In this document: positions 34,483-45,766 of the stretch, one piece after another
How positions within the stretch are numbered: the first letter of the stretch is position 1
How the letters are laid out: every line of letters begins with the position of its first letter
Program-made: the position numbers and the translations under genes
DNA from: CAIVVT01 sp052145115
Lineage (GTDB): Bacteria; Acidobacteriota; Terriglobia; Bryobacterales; Bryobacteraceae
DNA length: 64,000 nt
Assembly (NCBI GenBank): GCA_052145115.1
Contig: JBKQPG010000034.1
Coordinates: forward strand, 1 to 64,000
Reading direction: 5' to 3'
The notes under the pieces: generated by a model
What the model saw: the letters and a program-made list of their open reading frames with translations, nothing else
What the model was told of the DNA's origin: nothing
Databases searched by the model: none

Positions 34483-35934
34483 ATGGATGCCAAAGCGCTG
34501 CCATACAAGCCGAATCCCAAAGCTCCGCGGCAGGTGCTGCCAGTCCTGCAGCCGGAGGTGCGGGCCAGGTCGGCGGAAGAGGTGGCGCTAGGGTTCACCG
34601 CGGACGAGGTGAGCGTCGAGGCGCAGCGCTGTTTGCAGTGCCCGAAACCGGCGTGCATCAACGCCTGCCCGCTACATATCGACGTGAAGCAGTTCATCCG
34701 GCGGCTAGCCGAGGGCGACGCGCAGGGCGCGGTCGACGTCATCAGCGAGCAGAGCCCGTTTCCGGGCGTGTGCGGGCGGGTGTGCCAGCACGAGCTGTTC
34801 TGCGAGGATGCCTGTCTGATCGCGAAGAAGTTCGGGCCGGTGGCGATCGGGTCGCTGGAGCGATTCGCGGCCGACCAGGCGCGCCTGGCGCAGGCCGAGA
34901 CGACGCCCGGTGCGGTGGCGCCTGCGACGGGCAAGAAGGTCGCGCTGGTGGGCAGCGGGCCGGCGTCGCTGATCGCGGCCTACGACCTGGTGCGGAAGAA
35001 CTACCGCGTGACGGTCTTCGAGGCGCTGCACCGGCTGGGCGGCGTGCTGGCCTATGGCATCCCGAATTTCCGGCTGCCGCGCGAGATTCTGCACGAGGAG
35101 ATCGCGCGGCTGCAGAACATGGGCGTTGAGTTCGTCACGGACTTCATCGTGGGCAAGACGGCGACGCTGGAGGAGCTGTTCGAGGAGGGCTACGAGGCGG
35201 TGTTCATCGGCACCGGCGCCGGGCTGCCTTTTCTCATGGGCATCCCCGGCGAGAACCTGCTGGGCGTCTACACGGCCAACGAATTCCTGACGCGCATCAA
35301 CCTGATGGAGGCGTACAAGTTCCCCCAGGCCGTCACGCCGGTGCGGGTCGGGAAGCGGACCATCGTGGTGGGCGGCGGCAATTCGGCGATGGACGCGGCG
35401 CGCTGGGCCAAGCGCTTCGGTAGCGAGAGCATCGTGCTGTTCCGGCGCGGGCGGGCCGAGATGCGGGCGCGCATCGAGGAGATCGAGCACGCCGAAGAGG
35501 AGGGGGTGCAGTTCCATTTCCTGGCCGCGCCGGTGGCGCTGTACGGCGACGAGCAGGGCAACGTGCGCGAGATGGAGTGCATCCGGATGGAACTGGGCGC
35601 GCCGGACTCCTCGGGGCGGCCAGCGCCGGTGCCGATTCCGGGCAGCGAATTCCGCATCCCGGTGGAGACGGTCGTCGCGGCGATCGGGCAGGCGCCGAAC
35701 CCGACGCTGCAGAAAGTGACGCCGCAACTGGTGACCAAGCGCGGCAAGATCGTGGTCAACGAGTGGGGCGAGACGTCGATGGCCAAGGTTTACGCCGGCG
35801 GCGACGTGGTGCGCGGGGGTTCGACGGTGATTCTGGCGATGCGCGACGGGCGCGCCGCGGCCGAGGCGATCGACAAGGCGCTGCGGGAGACGCAGGCGCC
35901 GCAGGAGCAGGCCCCGGAGGAGGTGCGGGCATGA
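34483..35934 (+). CDS. NAD(P)-dependent glutamate-synthase-small-subunit-like flavoprotein (NfnB/SudA type)
   Basis: 483 residues: N-terminal iron-sulfur segment (CLQCPKPACINACPLHID and CGRVC...CEDAC, about 48-125), FAD-binding Rossmann fold (KKVALVGSGPASLIAAYDLV, about 150) and NADPH-binding fold (KRTIVVGGGNSAMDAARWA, about 290). It closes with AGGDVVRGGSTVILAMRDGR. It resembles GltD, but its partner is the ferredoxin-reductase-like gene overlapping by four bases. The pair therefore matches NfnAB (electron-bifurcating NADH-dependent ferredoxin:NADP oxidoreductase) or SudAB. No GltB large subunit lies nearby. Confidence 0.88.
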   Translation: MDAKALPYKPNPKAPRQVLPVLQPEVRARSAEEVALGFTADEVSVEAQRCLQCPKPACINACPLHIDVKQFIRRLAEGDAQGAVDVISEQSPFPGVCGRVCQHELFCEDACLIAKKFGPVAIGSLERFAADQARLAQAETTPGAVAPATGKKVALVGSGPASLIAAYDLVRKNYRVTVFEALHRLGGVLAYGIPNFRLPREILHEEIARLQNMGVEFVTDFIVGKTATLEELFEEGYEAVFIGTGAGLPFLMGIPGENLLGVYTANEFLTRINLMEAYKFPQAVTPVRVGKRTIVVGGGNSAMDAARWAKRFGSESIVLFRRGRAEMRARIEEIEHAEEEGVQFHFLAAPVALYGDEQGNVREMECIRMELGAPDSSGRPAPVPIPGSEFRIPVETVVAAIGQAPNPTLQKVTPQLVTKRGKIVVNEWGETSMAKVYAGGDVVRGGSTVILAMRDGRAAAEAIDKALRETQAPQEQAPEEVRA

Positions 35935-36767
35935 ACCTCGTTCTCGACAAACGGCAGCTCGGCCCGGAGGTGTTCCAACTGGAGGTGCAGGCGCCGCGCA
36001 TCCAGAAGCGCTGGAAGGCGGGCCAGTTCGTCATCATCCGGCCGCTCACGACGAGCGAACGGATTCCGCTGACGCTGGTGGAATCGAACGCCGAGCGGCA
36101 GTCGGTGACGCTGGTGATCCAGGCCATCGGCAACACAACGAAAGAGGCCGTGGCGCTCGAGCCGGGCCAGTTCGTGACCGATGTCGTGGGGCCGTTGGGC
36201 GAGCCGGCGTCGATGAGCGAGGGCCAGCGCGTGGTGTGCCTGGCCGGGGGCGTGGGCGTGGCCGAAGTGCTGCCGGTGGCCAGGGCTTTTCGGGAGCACG
36301 GCAACCACGTCACGGCGCTGTGCGGGGCGCGGTCGGATTCCCTGCGGATTCTCGACGCGGAGCTCCAAGCATGCGTCGACCGGCTGGAGTGGGCGACCGA
36401 CGACGGGACTTACGGATTCCACGGCAACGTGCTGCAGTTGCTCCAGAGCATCGCCAAACCGGGCGACTACGACATCGGCCACGTGATCGGGCCGATCCCG
36501 ATGATGAAGGCCGTGGCCAATGCGACGCGCGACTGGAACATGAAGATGTACGCCAGCCTGAACCCGATCATGATCGACGGGACGGGCATGTGCGGCGGCT
36601 GCCGCATCACGGTGGGCAAAGAGGTGAAGTTCGCCTGCGTCGACGGGCCGGAGTTCGACGCGCACCTGGTGGACTTCGACGAACTGGCGCGGCGCAACCG
36701 GGCGTATCGCGAGATGGAGCAGAGGGTGATGGCGGAGCACGCGTGCCGGATCGGGCTGGGGCAGTGA
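35931..36767 (+). CDS. Sulfide/dihydroorotate-dehydrogenase-like FAD/NAD-binding subunit (NfnA/SudB type)
   Basis: 278 residues: FAD-binding barrel (about 1-95; KAGQFVIIRP, IPLTLVE), NAD-binding domain (about 96-220; VCLAGGVGVAEVLPVARAF, HVIGPIPMMKAVA) and a C-terminal 2Fe-2S motif (DGTGMCGGCRITV...FACVDGPEFDAHLVDF). The DGTGMCGGCR/CVDGPEFD pair is diagnostic of NfnA and PyrK-like proteins. The start ATG 35931 overlaps the NfnB stop (ATGA) and follows GGAGGAGG. With NfnB it would move electrons between NADH, NADPH and ferredoxin in the cytoplasm. Confidence 0.88.
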   Translation: MNLVLDKRQLGPEVFQLEVQAPRIQKRWKAGQFVIIRPLTTSERIPLTLVESNAERQSVTLVIQAIGNTTKEAVALEPGQFVTDVVGPLGEPASMSEGQRVVCLAGGVGVAEVLPVARAFREHGNHVTALCGARSDSLRILDAELQACVDRLEWATDDGTYGFHGNVLQLLQSIAKPGDYDIGHVIGPIPMMKAVANATRDWNMKMYASLNPIMIDGTGMCGGCRITVGKEVKFACVDGPEFDAHLVDFDELARRNRAYREMEQRVMAEHACRIGLGQ

Positions 36768-36797
36768 GTGGGCAGTTAGCCGGAGCAGAACACTGGA

Positions 36798-38258
36798 CTA
36801 TCCTCGTGCCTCACCAGCAGGGGCACTGGATGCAAACAGTGTTTCTGGAAAGGCCTGCTCGCCCTGAGACACTGCTTGGGGAGCGTTCTGAGCGCGCATC
36901 GCCAGGGTTTCGCGGAATTCCCTCGCCTCTGGTGTGTTTATGAATTGCGCTACGAGGCCCTTCTCGCGCACAAACTTCTCAACCTCTGAAAGGTCCACAT
37001 CAAAGTAGAACTCCTTTCGGGGATTGACGAGGTTGATCCGCTTGTGCTGCAGGAATTGATGCAGCGCGGCCTCCAGCTTGGGAGCGTCCTCAGAGAACAG
37101 CATCGCGTGCACGTCGAAGCCGAATGGCACGGAGGCGCTTCCCAGTTCAGCGACGCGTTCCAGCGGCTCCAGTCGTCGTGTCATGCCAATCTTGCAGACC
37201 TTGGGGCCGAATGAGCCAATATTCGAAATGACATAGATAAAGCCCGACTTCGTCAGTTGCGCCCGCGCAATGGCCCGTTCCTTCTTCTTGCGGGCTTCAT
37301 CCAACTTAGCCTCGAAGGATGCGACCTGTTCGGTAAGTTTCTGGAGTTGGGCTCCGGTCGCCTGGGCGGCCTCGGCGCGTGCCCGTTCCAGAGCTTTCTG
37401 GTACCTCTCCTCTTCGGATTCGGCTTCCGCCTGTTCTTTCTCCAGTTCTTTCCTCTCCCGTTCCTCTTCCCTGTTCTGCTCTCTGATCCTTCGCTGCTCC
37501 TCCTTCTCCTCGTACTTTTTCCTCTCATATTCAAACGTCAGTCGAAGTTCGTTGAGTTTTGATTCGAGATAGGCTCCTGTAATCGACATCCTCATGACCC
37601 CGCCCAGTTCATTTAAGGCGGAATGGGCCTTCCTTATGCGTTCCTCCATTTTGGTGATGTTGTTCCAGGAGACGTTCGCGACGGCGGCGTCGCACTCCCC
37701 GTTGAAGGCGCGGAGGAGGAGCTTCAGGTATTGCTTCGACATCCGCTCGCCGTCTTTCTGGCTGTTGCCAACCGTCCATGTGACCGCGCAAACGGCTGCC
37801 TCTTTCCGGCGTGTGAGCTCCTTCTGCTGCTCTCGCGCTTTCGTCAGGGCGTCCTTATAGCCTTCTGTTGTGTCGAACCGAAAATGCGGCTTATAGAGGC
37901 CGAAGGAGAGGTCCTCAACATTCTCCTCGAGGAGCGACACCTCTTGCCTGAGCTTCTCGTACGTGGCCTTCGCCTGGTTGTACTCCATCGCCAGGGATGC
38001 GCACAGGGCGGCATGTTCCTCCTTGGCGTGGGCGAGGCTCCTCGCTGCGTCCTCGCGCTCCTTGTTCGAGCTCGCCGCGACGGCTTCCGCTTCCTGCTTA
38101 GATCGGCCCAGAGCTTCCTGTGCCAATCGGAGTTGCTCGTCGGCGGAGAAATTGTCCTTGAACCTGAGTCGATAGGCCTGATTTTCGGAATGGAATCGAA
38201 ACAAGAAGAACGCAGCCGCGGCCAAAGCTCCTGAAACTAGCATGAGAGCAATTTGCAC
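36798..38258 (-). CDS. Membrane-anchored coiled-coil DUF4041 protein with GIY-YIG (T5orf172-type) domain
   Basis: 486 residues starting with GTG after a strong AGGAGG. An N-terminal membrane helix (IALMLVSGALAAAAFFLF) precedes a long coiled coil (about 35-125) and a DUF4041 region (about 125-250; FDTTEGYKDAL, NGECDAAVANVSWNNI). A charged coiled coil (about 240-330, RIREQNREEERERKELEKEQ) leads to a GIY-YIG-like domain (about 340-430; SGFIYVISNIGSFGPKVCKIGMTRR, given here as its key motif spread over 25 residues, and LHQFLQHKRINLVNPRKEFYF). The family is found on phages and accessory islands. It is isolated, antisense to its neighbours and less GC-rich, which suggests horizontal transfer. Confidence 0.85.
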   Translation of the reverse strand: MQIALMLVSGALAAAAFFLFRFHSENQAYRLRFKDNFSADEQLRLAQEALGRSKQEAEAVAASSNKEREDAARSLAHAKEEHAALCASLAMEYNQAKATYEKLRQEVSLLEENVEDLSFGLYKPHFRFDTTEGYKDALTKAREQQKELTRRKEAAVCAVTWTVGNSQKDGERMSKQYLKLLLRAFNGECDAAVANVSWNNITKMEERIRKAHSALNELGGVMRMSITGAYLESKLNELRLTFEYERKKYEEKEEQRRIREQNREEERERKELEKEQAEAESEEERYQKALERARAEAAQATGAQLQKLTEQVASFEAKLDEARKKKERAIARAQLTKSGFIYVISNIGSFGPKVCKIGMTRRLEPLERVAELGSASVPFGFDVHAMLFSEDAPKLEAALHQFLQHKRINLVNPRKEFYFDVDLSEVEKFVREKGLVAQFINTPEAREFRETLAMRAQNAPQAVSQGEQAFPETLFASSAPAGEARG

Positions 38259-38367
38259 GCTTTCCTCCTAACAAGGGGATTTCAGCATATCAAAGTGTCA
38301 ATATCGTGGAGCTTGATCGTAGTAGTCACGGGCACGGCTTTGTCGGCGCGGATGTATCCTAATTGAG

Positions 38368-38841
38368 ATGCAGCCTGGCGTGCCTTCCTGGGACGAGTAC
38401 TTCCTTGAGATCTGCCGCACAGTGTCGCGGCGCAGCAAGGACCCCAACACCAAGCTCGGCGCGGTGGTGGTGGGGCCGGCGCACGAAATCCGCGCGACGG
38501 GCTACAACAGCCTGGTGCGGGGCATTCGCGACGACGTGCCGGAGCGGCTGGTGCGGCCCGAGAAGTACCTGTGGATGGAGCACGCCGAGCGCAACGCCAT
38601 TTACAACGCGGCGCGCCACGGAGTCCAGATGCAGGGCTGCACGCTGTACGTCGAGCTGTTGCCGTGCATGGACTGCGCGCGGGCGATCGTGCAGGCGGGC
38701 ATCAAGGAAGTGGTGGTCGACGGGGCGCGGGTGAAAGAGTATTGGAGCGAGCAGTACACGCCGCACTTCGAGCACATCCGGACGATGTTCCGGGAGGCGG
38801 GTGTCGGGCTAAGGGCGGTGCCGCCGGTGGAAGGGGCTTGA
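38368..38841 (+). CDS. dCMP deaminase family protein
   Basis: 157 residues with the zinc-dependent cytidine/deoxycytidylate deaminase signature: His72-Ala-Glu74 (MEHAERNAIYNAA) and Cys100/Cys103 (LLPCMDCARAIVQAGI). TKLGAVVVGP is the substrate-loop strand. It likely deaminates dCMP to dUMP for thymidylate synthesis, though other small nucleobase substrates are possible. TATCCT lies seven bases before the ATG, so the message may be leaderless. It converges with the propionate cluster. Confidence 0.88.
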   Translation: MQPGVPSWDEYFLEICRTVSRRSKDPNTKLGAVVVGPAHEIRATGYNSLVRGIRDDVPERLVRPEKYLWMEHAERNAIYNAARHGVQMQGCTLYVELLPCMDCARAIVQAGIKEVVVDGARVKEYWSEQYTPHFEHIRTMFREAGVGLRAVPPVEGA

Positions 38842-38940
38842 GAGGCCGTCCGCGCACAATTCACACGGGGCGTCCTTTAGCCAAGCGCCAATGCAGAGAC
38901 ATGGCAGAGCGGCGCTGCAGCTGCGCGGGGACACACCTGC

Positions 38941-38960
38941 GGCGTCCTGAGGCGGACGCC
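38941..38960. terminator. Hairpin between convergent genes, possible bidirectional terminator
   Basis: GGCGTCC (38941-38947) and GGACGCC (38954-38960) form a perfect seven-base stem with a six-base loop, midway in the 244-base gap between the dCMP deaminase and CoA-transferase stops. There is no T-run, so efficiency is doubtful. Confidence 0.35.
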
Positions 38961-39085
38961 TTGGTGTCGCCCTCGGCGGAGAGATCGGTGGTCGCGGTTG
39001 AGAGTTGGCGCGCCTCGGCGTCCCCCGCGCGCGGGGAGTCTGCGGCCGGTCGAGTCGCGGCGCGGCGACAGTCGACGAAAGCCAC

Positions 39086-40585
39086 CTACCTCCACTCGTC
39101 CCAGTTGATATTGCGCATGTCGCCATGGCGCAGGAACTGGCGGTGCATGGCCGGGCCCAGCGAGAGCGAGAAGGGCTCGTGGCCCTGCTTGACCATGTGC
39201 AGGTAGGCGTGGAGCTGGTCCTTGAACGTGGGGTGCGCGCAGTGGTTGATGATCAGCTCGGCGCGCTCGTGAGGGTCCTTGCCGCGCAGGTCGGCGATGC
39301 CCTGTTCGGTGACCACGATCTGGACCGAGTGCTCGCTGTGATCCATATGGCTGACCAGCGGGACGATGGTCGAGATCTTGCCGCCCTTGGCGGTGGAGGG
39401 GCAGCTGAAGATCGAGAGGTAGGCGTTGCGCGTGAAGTCGCCCGAGCCGCCGATCCCATTCATCATCTGCCGGCCCATGACGTGGGTTGAATTCACGTTG
39501 CCCTCGAGATCGACCTCGATGGCGGTGTTCATCGACACGACGCCCAGGCGCCGGACGACCTCGGGATTGTTGGAGATCTCCTGCGGGCGCATGATGATGC
39601 ACTGGCGGAAGCGATGCAGGTCGCCGGTCAGGCGCGCCATCATCTCCGGGCTCAGGGTCAGCGAGCAGGTGGAGGCGAAACGGCAGCGGCCGCTCTCGAG
39701 CAGCGGGATGACGGAGTCCTGCAGAACCTCGGTGTACATCTCGAAGTCGGGGATCTCGGGATGGACGCCCAGCGCGCCCAGGACCGAATTGGCGATGTCG
39801 CCGACGCCCGACTGCAACGGCAGGAAGGACGGTGGAATGCGGCCGGCGCGCATTTCGCCGACCAGGAACTCGGCGACGTTCTGGCCGATCTTTTCGGTTT
39901 CCGGCGTGGGCTCGGAGAAGGCTCCGGATTCATCGTTCTCGTGTGTTTCAACGACGCCGGCGATCCGCGCCGGATCGATGATGGCGATCGGCGAGCCGAT
40001 GCGGTCGGAGCAACTGAAAACGGGGATGTCGTGGCGCGCCGGCGGATCCTTGGGTTCAAAAATATCGTGCATGCCGAGCAGCGTGGGCGGGTGCATCGAG
40101 TTCAACTCGATCAGCACCTTGCCGGCCTCGCGCAGGTAGGTCGGCGCGGCGCCGACGGCCGTGCTGAGCACGACGCCTCCGCCGCTGGACAAGTCACAGG
40201 CTTCGATGACGGCCCAATGGACCTTCCCCAGGAAGCCGTAGCGCACCGCCTGCGGCAGCAGCGACAGGTGCATGTCGACAAAGCGCACCTTGCCGGAGTT
40301 GATCTGCGAGCGCAGCAGCGCGTCGGACTGGTACGGGGTGCGGAAGCTGATGGCTTCGGCGTCGGCCAGCGCCGTATCGAGCGAGCGCCCGGTCGAGGCG
40401 CCGGTGAGGACGCCGATTTTGAACTCGCGGCCCAGCGCGTGCTCGGCCTTGGCGCGCTCGGCAAGTGCGCGTGGAATGGCCTTGGGAGAACCGGCCGGCG
40501 TGAAACCGCTGAACCCGATGGTTTCGCCGTCTTGAATCAGAGCGGCGGCCTCTTCGGGCGTCAGAATCGGATAGGACAGGGACAT
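39086..40585 (-). CDS. Succinate CoA-transferase (acetyl-CoA hydrolase/transferase family)
   Basis: The 499-residue protein belongs to the Cat1/AarC/ScpC group: GFSGFTPAGSPKAIP at the start, PLQSGVGDIANSVL, a YTEVLQD segment whose Glu (about 286) matches the thioester-forming glutamate of AarC, and GIGGSGDFTRNAY. In this operon, propionyl-CoA:succinate CoA transfer (ScpC-like, closing the Wood-Werkman cycle) fits best; acetyl-CoA:succinate transfer is the alternative. ATG 40585 has AAGGAG ten bases upstream, so the extension to 40741 is not used. It is the last gene of the cluster. Confidence 0.9.
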   Translation of the reverse strand: MSLSYPILTPEEAAALIQDGETIGFSGFTPAGSPKAIPRALAERAKAEHALGREFKIGVLTGASTGRSLDTALADAEAISFRTPYQSDALLRSQINSGKVRFVDMHLSLLPQAVRYGFLGKVHWAVIEACDLSSGGGVVLSTAVGAAPTYLREAGKVLIELNSMHPPTLLGMHDIFEPKDPPARHDIPVFSCSDRIGSPIAIIDPARIAGVVETHENDESGAFSEPTPETEKIGQNVAEFLVGEMRAGRIPPSFLPLQSGVGDIANSVLGALGVHPEIPDFEMYTEVLQDSVIPLLESGRCRFASTCSLTLSPEMMARLTGDLHRFRQCIIMRPQEISNNPEVVRRLGVVSMNTAIEVDLEGNVNSTHVMGRQMMNGIGGSGDFTRNAYLSIFSCPSTAKGGKISTIVPLVSHMDHSEHSVQIVVTEQGIADLRGKDPHERAELIINHCAHPTFKDQLHAYLHMVKQGHEPFSLSLGPAMHRQFLRHGDMRNINWDEWR

Positions 40586-40592
40586 GATTGCA

Positions 40593-41700
40593 TTACTCCT
40601 TAACTTGAAAACCGTGGTCCGGTCCGGGCGGATGGGAAGCTGAGGGGGCGGGCGAGGTCTCACCCGGGCGCGGCCGGGCGGGATGACGGAACAGCGCCAG
40701 CAGCTCGCGGGCGGCGGTGAATGGCGTGGCGTGCGCGGCACGCACAGCTTCTCCCAACTCGGGCATGCGGCTGCGGACAGCCGGATTGCGGTAGAACTCC
40801 TCCTCCAGGCCGGCCAGAATCAGCTCGCGCATCCAGGCCAGCGCCTGCTGGCGGCGGCGGCGCAGGAACCAGCCCGAGGCCAGCATCTTCTCGTGGTGCT
40901 GCAGTACCATTTCCCAAATCTCGCGGATGCCCTCGTTGGCCAGGGCCGAACAGGTCACTACGCGCGGCGTCCAGCCGTCGGGGCTAGGCGGGAAAAGGTG
41001 CAGCGCGCCGGCGTATTCGACGCGCGCGCGCTCGGCCGCGCGGCGGTTGTCGCCGTCGGCCTTGTTGATGGCCATGGCGTCGAGCATCTCCAGGATGCCG
41101 CGTTTGATGCCCTGCAGTTCGTCGCCCGCGCCGGAGAGCATCAGCAGGAGAAAGAAATCGGTCATCGACCGCACGGCGGTCTCGGATTGGCCGACGCCGA
41201 CTGTCTCGACGAGAATGTTGCGGTAGCCCGCGGCTTCGCACAGCAGAATGGTCTCGCGGGTGCGCCGGGCGACGCCGCCGAGATGGCCGCGCGCGGGCGA
41301 TGGGCGGATGAAGGCGCGTTCCTCGACCGAGAGCCGCTCCATGCGCGTTTTGTCGCCCAGGATGCTGCCGCCGGAGACAGGACTGGATGGGTCGACGCTG
41401 AGCACGGCGACCTTCTCGCCGCGGTCACGCACGATGTGCATGCCGAGCACGTCAATGAAAGTGCTCTTGCCGGCGCCGGGCACGCCGGTGATGCCGACGC
41501 GCAGCGAATCTCCGGCCTCGGCCAGAACGCCCTGCAGGATCTCGGCCGCCAGCTCGCCGTCGCTTTCCAGATCGCTTTCAATGACCGTGATGGCGCGAGC
41601 GAGCGTCACCCGATCCCCCTGGAGGACTCCTTCGATGTAGGCTTCAGGCGTCAGGCGTCCCCGGCGCCGCACGTGCGCCGCCGATTCGCGCGAGTTCCCG

Positions 41701-41717
<17 letters not shown>
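40593..41717 (-). CDS. meaB: Methylmalonyl-CoA mutase-associated GTPase (MeaB/ArgK)
   Basis: The G3E GTPase MeaB protects and reloads the B12-dependent mutase. Seen are the P-loop GVPGAGKST, LSVDPSSPVSGGSILGDKTRM, ETVGVGQSE and the NKAD base-recognition motif, followed by the C-terminal dimerisation arm (RRRRQQALAWMRELI). About 374 residues from GTG 41717, which overlaps the mutase stop by 17 bases; GTG 41672 is possible. The tail is unusually extended and proline-rich (HPARPRPGETSPAPSASHPPG). Confidence 0.9.
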
Positions 41718-43875
<2,158 letters not shown>

Positions 43876-43881
43876 GGATAT

Positions 43882-45297
43882 CTAGGCCTCCATTCCCAAC
43901 CGGTCCTGCCATGCAGCCAGCGTCTCGACGGCGTTGGACTGGATGTGCAGGAAGCCCGCGACGCCCGCGTGCTCGAGCGCCGTGATCTGCTCCTTCGGAT
44001 TCCCGGCCACGATCACTGGCGCCTGCACCTTGGGACACACTTCCTGGGCCAGGGCCAGGTATTCGCCGTCGCTCGCGCAGAGCACGATAATGTCCGCGCC
44101 AGCGCCTTCGAATTCCGGCGATTCGACGATCTCGAACCCGGCGCAACCGATGAAGTTCTGGCAGAACTGCGCGCGCGCCATGCGCATCTTCAGGTCGCCG
44201 CGCGTGAGCAGCAGCACGCGCGGCGTGCGGCCGGTCCGGGTGGCGTGACGCTGGGTGCGCAGGCGGATCTTCTCGAACGCTTCGGCCAGGCGGCCGGCGG
44301 GGTCGTCCGGCCCGGGTTCCGCAATGCGCTCGGTCAGGTTGGGGTAGTTGTTGACGCCCACCAGCGTGCGGCGCCGCGCGGCGACGGCCTTCTGTTTGGC
44401 CTCACGCGACTGCTTCAAGCCGGCGTCGACGATGCCCGCCGCAACCGCCTGCGAGTAGCCGCCTGCAGCCTCGATCTGCTGGAACAACTGCCAGGCGGCG
44501 CGAGCCATCGACGCGGTCAGCGCCTCGATGTAGTAGCTGCCGCCGGCAGCGTCGGCGACCTTGTCGAGGTGCGCCTCTTCCTTGAGGATCAGGTGGATGT
44601 TGTCGGCCAGCCGCTCGGGATAATGGAAACTGCGCACACTCAGCGCGTCGCAGCCGCCCAGCGCGGCCGAGAGCGCCTCAGTGGTCGAGCGCAGCAGGTT
44701 TGTCCAAGGGTCGCAGATGCTCTTGTTGGTCAGCGCGGTGACGGCGTGGATCTTCATCCGGCAGGCTGCATCGCCCGCCGGGCCGAACGCCGCCACGGCC
44801 TGCGCCCACGTGAGGCGCGCCGCCCTCAGCTTGGCGATGGTGAAAAAGTAGTTCGAGCCCACGCCGAAAACGAACAGGATTTGCGGCGCGGCCTGGTCCA
44901 CGCTCGTGCCGCTTTCGACCTTCGCGGCGAGCCTTTCAACGCCTTCGGCGAGCGCGTAAGCCAGTTCCTGAACAGCCGTCGCGCCGAGTTCGTGCAGCCG
45001 GTCGCCGCGCACGGCATTGGACGGAATCTCGGGGCTCTGCGCGATCTCCCAACCGGCCGCAGTGCCGCGCGTGAAGGGGAACTGGGCCGGGGCGATGCCG
45101 GCCTGGGCTTCCAGGCCCGCCAGGTCCTCCTGGCGGTAGTAAGGTCTGATCTTCAGCCCCTCGTCGGTGCGCCACACCAGCCGCTTCTCATAATCGGCGC
45201 CCTTCAAGTCGGCTTTGATCACGGCTTCCCACTCCGCTGTGCCGACGGGCGGGAAATCCGCGGCCAGGTTCAAGCCATCGGCTTTGGGCTCAGGCAT
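43882..45297 (-). CDS. Methylmalonyl-CoA mutase, small (non-catalytic) subunit, short form
   Basis: 471 residues homologous to the mutase barrel (GLKIRPYYRQEDLAGLE, FVFGVGSNYFFTIAKLRAARL, DAAGGSYYIEALTASMARAAW) and ending in a B12-like Rossmann domain (about 345-470). That domain lacks the cobalamin-binding DxHxxG motif (its place holds MARAQFCQNFIGCAGFEIV). It is shorter than typical MutA (about 620-640), missing part of the N-terminal barrel. It should form the heterodimer with the downstream large subunit and overlaps the epimerase gene by eight bases. Confidence 0.88.
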   Translation of the reverse strand: MPEPKADGLNLAADFPPVGTAEWEAVIKADLKGADYEKRLVWRTDEGLKIRPYYRQEDLAGLEAQAGIAPAQFPFTRGTAAGWEIAQSPEIPSNAVRGDRLHELGATAVQELAYALAEGVERLAAKVESGTSVDQAAPQILFVFGVGSNYFFTIAKLRAARLTWAQAVAAFGPAGDAACRMKIHAVTALTNKSICDPWTNLLRSTTEALSAALGGCDALSVRSFHYPERLADNIHLILKEEAHLDKVADAAGGSYYIEALTASMARAAWQLFQQIEAAGGYSQAVAAGIVDAGLKQSREAKQKAVAARRRTLVGVNNYPNLTERIAEPGPDDPAGRLAEAFEKIRLRTQRHATRTGRTPRVLLLTRGDLKMRMARAQFCQNFIGCAGFEIVESPEFEGAGADIIVLCASDGEYLALAQEVCPKVQAPVIVAGNPKEQITALEHAGVAGFLHIQSNAVETLAAWQDRLGMEA

Positions 45298-45745
45298 GGC
45301 TGGCGCCCTCCTGGACCACCTCGATCAGGTAGCTGAAATCCTTGGGGTGGACGAAAAAAACCATCGTGCCGCGCGAGCCCGGTCCCGGCTCCTGCGTCAG
45401 GTTGAAACCATGTTCCTTCATGTACGTGTAGGCCTGATGAATATCCTTCACGCGGTAGGCGAGATGCGCGAAGCCGCCGCGGCCGCCCTGTTTTTCGATC
45501 TGCCTGGCCACCGGCGATTCCGGCGAGAGCGGCTCGAGCAACTGGATCAGGTTCGGCCCATCGCCGATGCGCAACAGCACTTCGCGCACCTGGTGGGAGC
45601 CCAAAACCTCCTCGCGATGCAGCTCGGTGAAACCCAGCGCGACGTACTTTTGCACCTGTGCTTCGAGCTCGCCCTGTTTGACCGCGATTGCGACGTGGTC
45701 GACGAATTCAAATCCCGCGGCAATCAAATCCTGGACCATTTCCAA
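45290..45745 (-). CDS. mce: Methylmalonyl-CoA epimerase (VOC family)
   Basis: 151 residues with two beta-alpha-beta-beta-beta VOC units. Metal ligands are visible: His in VDHVAIAV (about 17), Glu/Gln in EVLLRIG, His in GGFAHLAYRV (about 93) and Glu in YLIEVV near the C-terminus. It converts (S)- to (R)-methylmalonyl-CoA, linking the carboxyltransferase to the mutase. A second ATG at 45739 is possible. Placement between the biotin carrier and mutase genes supports the call. Confidence 0.9.
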   Translation of the reverse strand: MEMVQDLIAAGFEFVDHVAIAVKQGELEAQVQKYVALGFTELHREEVLGSHQVREVLLRIGDGPNLIQLLEPLSPESPVARQIEKQGGRGGFAHLAYRVKDIHQAYTYMKEHGFNLTQEPGPGSRGTMVFFVHPKDFSYLIEVVQEGASHA

Positions 45746-45766
45746 CTCCTGTCCACAAGCTCGGCA

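Noticed and set aside
34483..35934. Glutamate synthase small subunit (GltD)
   Set aside because: No GltB gene is adjacent, and the four-base overlap with an NfnA-type subunit points to NfnAB/SudAB.
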